Source: Cryptomeria japonica
Taxonomy: Eukaryota > Streptophyta > Pinopsida > Cupressales > Cupressaceae
Reading direction: 5' to 3'
NCBI RefSeq assembly: GCF_030272615.1
Contig: NC_081410.1
Coordinates: forward strand, 185,741,619 to 185,801,618
Length of the DNA stretch: 60,000 nucleotides
Numbering within the stretch: position 1 is the stretch's first letter; each line of letters starts with the position of its first letter. A model generated the notes under the pieces. That model was not told the origin of the DNA. It worked only from the letters and a program-made list of their open reading frames with translations, and did not search any database. A program made the position numbers and the translations under genes. This document shows, one piece after another, positions 56,835 through 60,000 of the stretch.

Positions 56835-56837
56835 AAA

Positions 56838-58070
56838 TGTAAAGCGGAAAATCGCGATCGAACCCTAGTTGCTCTCCCCTCTTCCAACTCCAAGGAGAGA
56901 GAAGGGAGGTTCACTAGGGTTGATGGTTTTCACTTAGGGGAGAGACTTTACATTCAAAAGAGGGGTTGAAACTCACAAGATCCAATCCCACCCAAGGCAA
57001 GATTGGATACTAAATGTGTTTCAAGGGGTTAAGACAGCAAGGCTACCCTCTTTTGTAAAGAATGTTGATAGGAAGATTAAGCTAGGAATGCATAGAAAGT
57101 GAGAAAGATTCGCTTATAAACTGAGATAGGAATACAGTATGAAGCTGCGGACCTGGAATTAGTAGTGAAATGTCGATACGGTGCTATCCTGCAAATTTGA
57201 GCAAAAGTTGCTGGGACAATGGCGCCCGGCGCCACGATCCTCCGAAAAATCCGTGAAACGAAGGGGGATCTGTTCGTCTCTACACAAGGATTCCAGATCT
57301 TCAATTTCAGCCGCGTACCTGCAACCTACACACAGAAAAGCGAAGACGATTGGGGGGTTAGGGATTAGGGGTTTGCCTTTAGGTCAAACCCCAGTTTTGG
57401 AATTAACCAAGAAATGAGCAAGTGCTGTAAATGTAAATGACTGTAAAACAAGTACTAATACCTTGTTCTAAGGATGTTTGTATCCTTATGTGCGAAGGTA
57501 TAGATATTGTATGTTGTTGTAGTATGTTGTATGTAGTATGTAGTAAGTGATCTCCTCTTCAATGGTTGAATCCTTGTCTTGAATGCAACACTTAGCCTTG
57601 AATGGAGACTTGAAATGATCAATTGCTTGAAGGAATGCTTGAATGCTTGAATGCTTGAGTATAGTTTCCACGCTTTTTCCATCATCTCGAATGAAAGAGG
57701 AAAATGTAGTTTATATACTTGTCAATTAGGGCTGATAGACTGATTTTCCCGACCTTAGGCCGACCAGGAAAGTTTATTTTCCAAATTGCAAACAAAGAGA
57801 CCCGAAGTCCAAAGGAGACCGGGCCCAAAATAGGACCCAGGGACCAGGGCGCTGGGTGCCCTAGTCCTGAAGGACCAGGGCACTGGGCGCTCTGGTCCCA
57901 CCTCCCGAGACAGTAGGGTGCAAGGAGGTTCAGGCCAGGGTGCTTGAAAAATGCAGTTTTCAGTGTCGTAATCAGGTTTCGGGGTCTCCATTCAGGTTCC
58001 GTGTTGCGTCGCCATCGTGAAGACCGAAATGCAGTCGAAATTGCAACTGTCACAATTTTAGGACACTACA
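56838..58070 (-). repeat. element F 5' LTR (right)
   Basis: 1233 bp, 31 bp shorter than the left copy because the minisatellite (about 57840-57900) has two units rather than three. The minus-strand TATATAAACTAC at 57717-57706 is a good TATA box for the sense transcript. Confidence 0.92.
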
Positions 58071-58238
58071 ATTAGGGTTAGTGGGGGGATCTTGAGGAAC
58101 AATACATCCATTTTATAATAACATCCAGACATCAAATCCCAGGGAAGACAAATATGTCTCCATTCTTCTATTCCAAAAGGCATAGTTGATGCCATTAAAC
58201 ATGGGTTCTTTAGAAGATTAGGATTCATTCCTAGCCAT
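58071..58238 (-). pseudogene. gag: copia element G gag, N-terminal fragment
   Basis: ATG at 58238-58236. Reading on the minus strand gives MARNES*SSKEPMFNGINYA, then FWNRRMETYLSSLGFDVW, the N-terminus of a plant copia Gag, with stops within. It ends PTNPN at 58071, and the next residues (DKREYW) are found across element F at 50231. F is therefore inserted in this gene. Confidence 0.82.
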
Positions 58239-58298
58239 TGTTCTCACTAACCACAATCTACCGAAGCTAGAGAAAGCTTTAACTACTGGGGAACCTAG

Positions 58299-58310
58299 GC
58301 TTTGATACCA
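58299..58310 (-). promoter_or_regulatory. element G primer-binding site (tRNA-Met type, one change)
   Basis: The minus strand reads TGGTATCAAAGC, a one-base variant of the usual TGGTATCAGAGC, 2 bases from the LTR. Confidence 0.9.
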
Positions 58311-58312
58311 AT

Positions 58313-60000
58313 TGAAGAACACAAATGGACACTGAGAAGGGAGGTGAATCAGTGTATTTCAAAACTTTAAGTTCAATGTGCAGATTTTAAGGATGTAATG
58401 CAAACATAAACACACACTCATAAGAGCATGTCACGTAACACTAGATGTACGAGGAAAACCCAATGTGGGAAAAACCTCAGTGAGAATAGTTGTTGGAGTC
58501 TACTACTCCAATATAGCCTCACAATGAATAACAAATTACAATGTTTAGGGCATCAACCCTTTGGACCACCAACCCTTGAAACTTTAGGGCACCAACCCAA
58601 GGAGAACCAACCCCTAATTTTATGAGTACCTACTCAAAGGAGCACCTACCCCTTCTCTGAGCACCCACTCAAAGATATACAGTGATTGTTCAAGCTTAAA
58701 ATGCAATTACAAAGCCTTGTTACAAATGAGTTTTGTAACACTTACAAATTTCTCATATCTTAAGAATGAATTATTCTGCCTGCTGAAGTTTTCCTTTGTT
58801 TCTCCTCCTTCCTCTATTTGGTTATCTTCGTCTCTCTTCTACAACATTACTCTCCAGAATGCTCTATTCTTTCTTTGTACTGACTCTTTCTACTTCTGCA
58901 AATTTTCTTTGTTTTCTCTTGGCAGCTACACACTCTATCTCTCTCTCTCAACAACAACACATCTCTCTACAACACTTTATACAACAATCGACTAGTGGAG
59001 ATATCTTTATTTCCAGATCCATCTTTGTCTCTACAACCACACTTTCCAAACTATCAAATCACATTTGTAGCTACTATTAAATTAGATCAACTCTATACAC
59101 ATCATATTTTTATTCTACAATAGTCTTGAATATTATATTCAAGTCGGTTGTCTTAGAGGTCTGTGACTCAAGAGATTTTATTCTCTATCCTAAATAAGAT
59201 ATCAGATCATCTGCCTAAATTAAATGCATCATGTCTATCTTTAGATCATTTTCTGTACTTGGATTACTAAGTTCAGTAATCTTCCTCCTACCCAAAACAA
59301 TCTGCAATCATTCTTTGAGCCACATAACCTGCTTGCAACTCAGACACCATTAATGTCTTTCATTCTCTCTGAAAAATTTGACAACTACCACACTGAAATC
59401 CACCATTACTGACTTCTGCGTATTTGATTCATTCTATGTTCATCAAGGAGCCTCATGTCATCATATTTTTTGTCCAAATTAGATGGTCAAGGTCAATCAC
59501 CCTCCACGTAGACCATTTTTCCTATCAACATGCAGACATCTTCTTATTCAGAATCCAAGTCCCTTGGTCAATCTTGGTCAATCATCCACATCGACCTCTA
59601 AGTCTATCAACTTGCAGACATGGCCACAAAGTTGGTCACAATCTTCAATTCTGTCAGCAAAATACCCTTTCATTATTTCAATAGGTGTCTTTTGATTTGC
59701 TTCGTACATACCACATCATCGAGTCAAACTTGATCAATGCCCATGTGGACTATCGAGTTGCCTAGATCCATTGAACTCCATACTTTGACCAACCTTCATG
59801 TCATACTCCTTGCATGCATGTTCTACCCATGTGGGATAAGCTTATGTTATTCTCAAGAAGCCTTCACTTTACTTTTGTTATCTCGTGCGAACCTCATGTA
59901 GCCTCTTACTTCATGTAGGATAAGGTTTCTCTCTTTTGTCTTCACTTTTCCTTATGCCTTGGAACCACTACATAACCAATTGTCTCATGCGAGATAAGTT
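58313..60000 (-). repeat. copia element G 5' LTR, open to the right
   Basis: The LTR starts (plus-strand view) TGAAGAACACAAATGGACAC directly after the PBS and carries the copia module GAGGAAAACCCAATGTGGGA (about 58450). It contains CACCAACCC-type repeats (about 58540-58690). The outer end is not visible; the LTR may end before 60000. The rightmost part has three spaced ATGTGGGATAAGCTT-like motifs (about 59828, 59914 and 59987). The ORFs in this region are not genes. Confidence 0.65.

Larger units (their letters stand above)
50232..58070 (-). mobile_element. element F: non-autonomous gypsy-type LTR element encoding Gag-protease only
   Basis: LTRs at 50232-51495 and 56838-58070 (TGTAAAGCGG to CTACA on the plus strand). 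Target duplication ATTAT (50227-50231) versus ATTAG (58071-58075), one mismatch. Minus orientation is set by the PBS at 56816-56834 and the purine tract AAAGTGGGGGCTAAA next to the left LTR. The only gene is Gag-protease; the 740 bp between its stop and the 3' LTR cannot hold RT or integrase. This fits the TR-GAG type of non-autonomous elements, here with a protease. LTRs differ by a few percent. It is inserted in gag of element G. Confidence 0.92.

Noticed and set aside
58717-59695. Plus-strand ORFs at the right edge
   Set aside because: They lie in the LTR of element G, are Ser/Phe-rich by composition and have no domain.

Overview
This 60 kb window is plant nuclear DNA from a large, repeat-rich genome. 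It consists almost entirely of LTR retrotransposons nested inside one another. I see no host gene, tRNA, rRNA, CRISPR array or bacterial-style operon. The base composition is AT-rich, every coding region is retroelement-derived, and the reading frames are broken mainly by nonsense changes (many TGA or TAG) with a few one-base shifts in homopolymers. A conifer or other gymnosperm is my best guess from the nesting and the very large elements, but the sequence does not prove it.

Layout, oldest to youngest. The outermost host is copia element G (minus strand). Its gag is split into 49937-50231 and 58071-58238; its 5' LTR starts at 58313 and runs off the right edge. Two elements sit in that gag. 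One is gypsy-1 (plus strand; its visible part reaches 49936 and its 5' LTR is cut by a copia element at the left edge). The other is F (minus strand, 50232-58070), an LTR element encoding only Gag and protease. Gypsy-1 is itself interrupted four times: by copia-1 (3' end at 1-1648) in its 5' LTR, by element B (minus, 5278-18290) in the protease, by a solo LTR (19871-20909) in reverse transcriptase, and by copia element C (plus, 25197-45911) in a long extra ORF downstream of pol. C carries D (plus, 27995-41280) in its integrase zinc-binding region, and D carries copia element E (minus, 30287-36921) near the start of its second ORF. The deepest stack is G > gypsy-1 > C > D > E.

How the parts work together. 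E and C have the copia order Gag-PR-IN-RT-RH. Gypsy-1 has Gag, PR, an RNase H placed before RT, RT, a degenerate second RNase H, IN and then a roughly 1.2-kilo-residue ORF of unknown function. B, D and F have good LTRs, primer-binding sites and polypurine tracts but no RT or IN, so they should depend on enzymes of other elements. B and F share an unusual primer-binding site (TGGTGAAC..GACGTGAAC). D shares the tRNA-Met-type site and a post-PBS leader motif with C and E.

The most interesting content is: (i) a plant mobile domain (PMD) gene carried antisense in element B; (ii) D, which encodes a coiled-coil protein with four CCHC-type knuckles plus a roughly 1.1-kilo-residue protein of unknown function; (iii) the unknown ORF behind gypsy-1 pol, preceded by a four-unit 130 bp tandem repeat; (iv) the LTR-PBS-partial-LTR right end of C with a 32 bp flanking duplication; and (v) paired polypurine tracts in all four copia-type elements whose 3' ends are visible.
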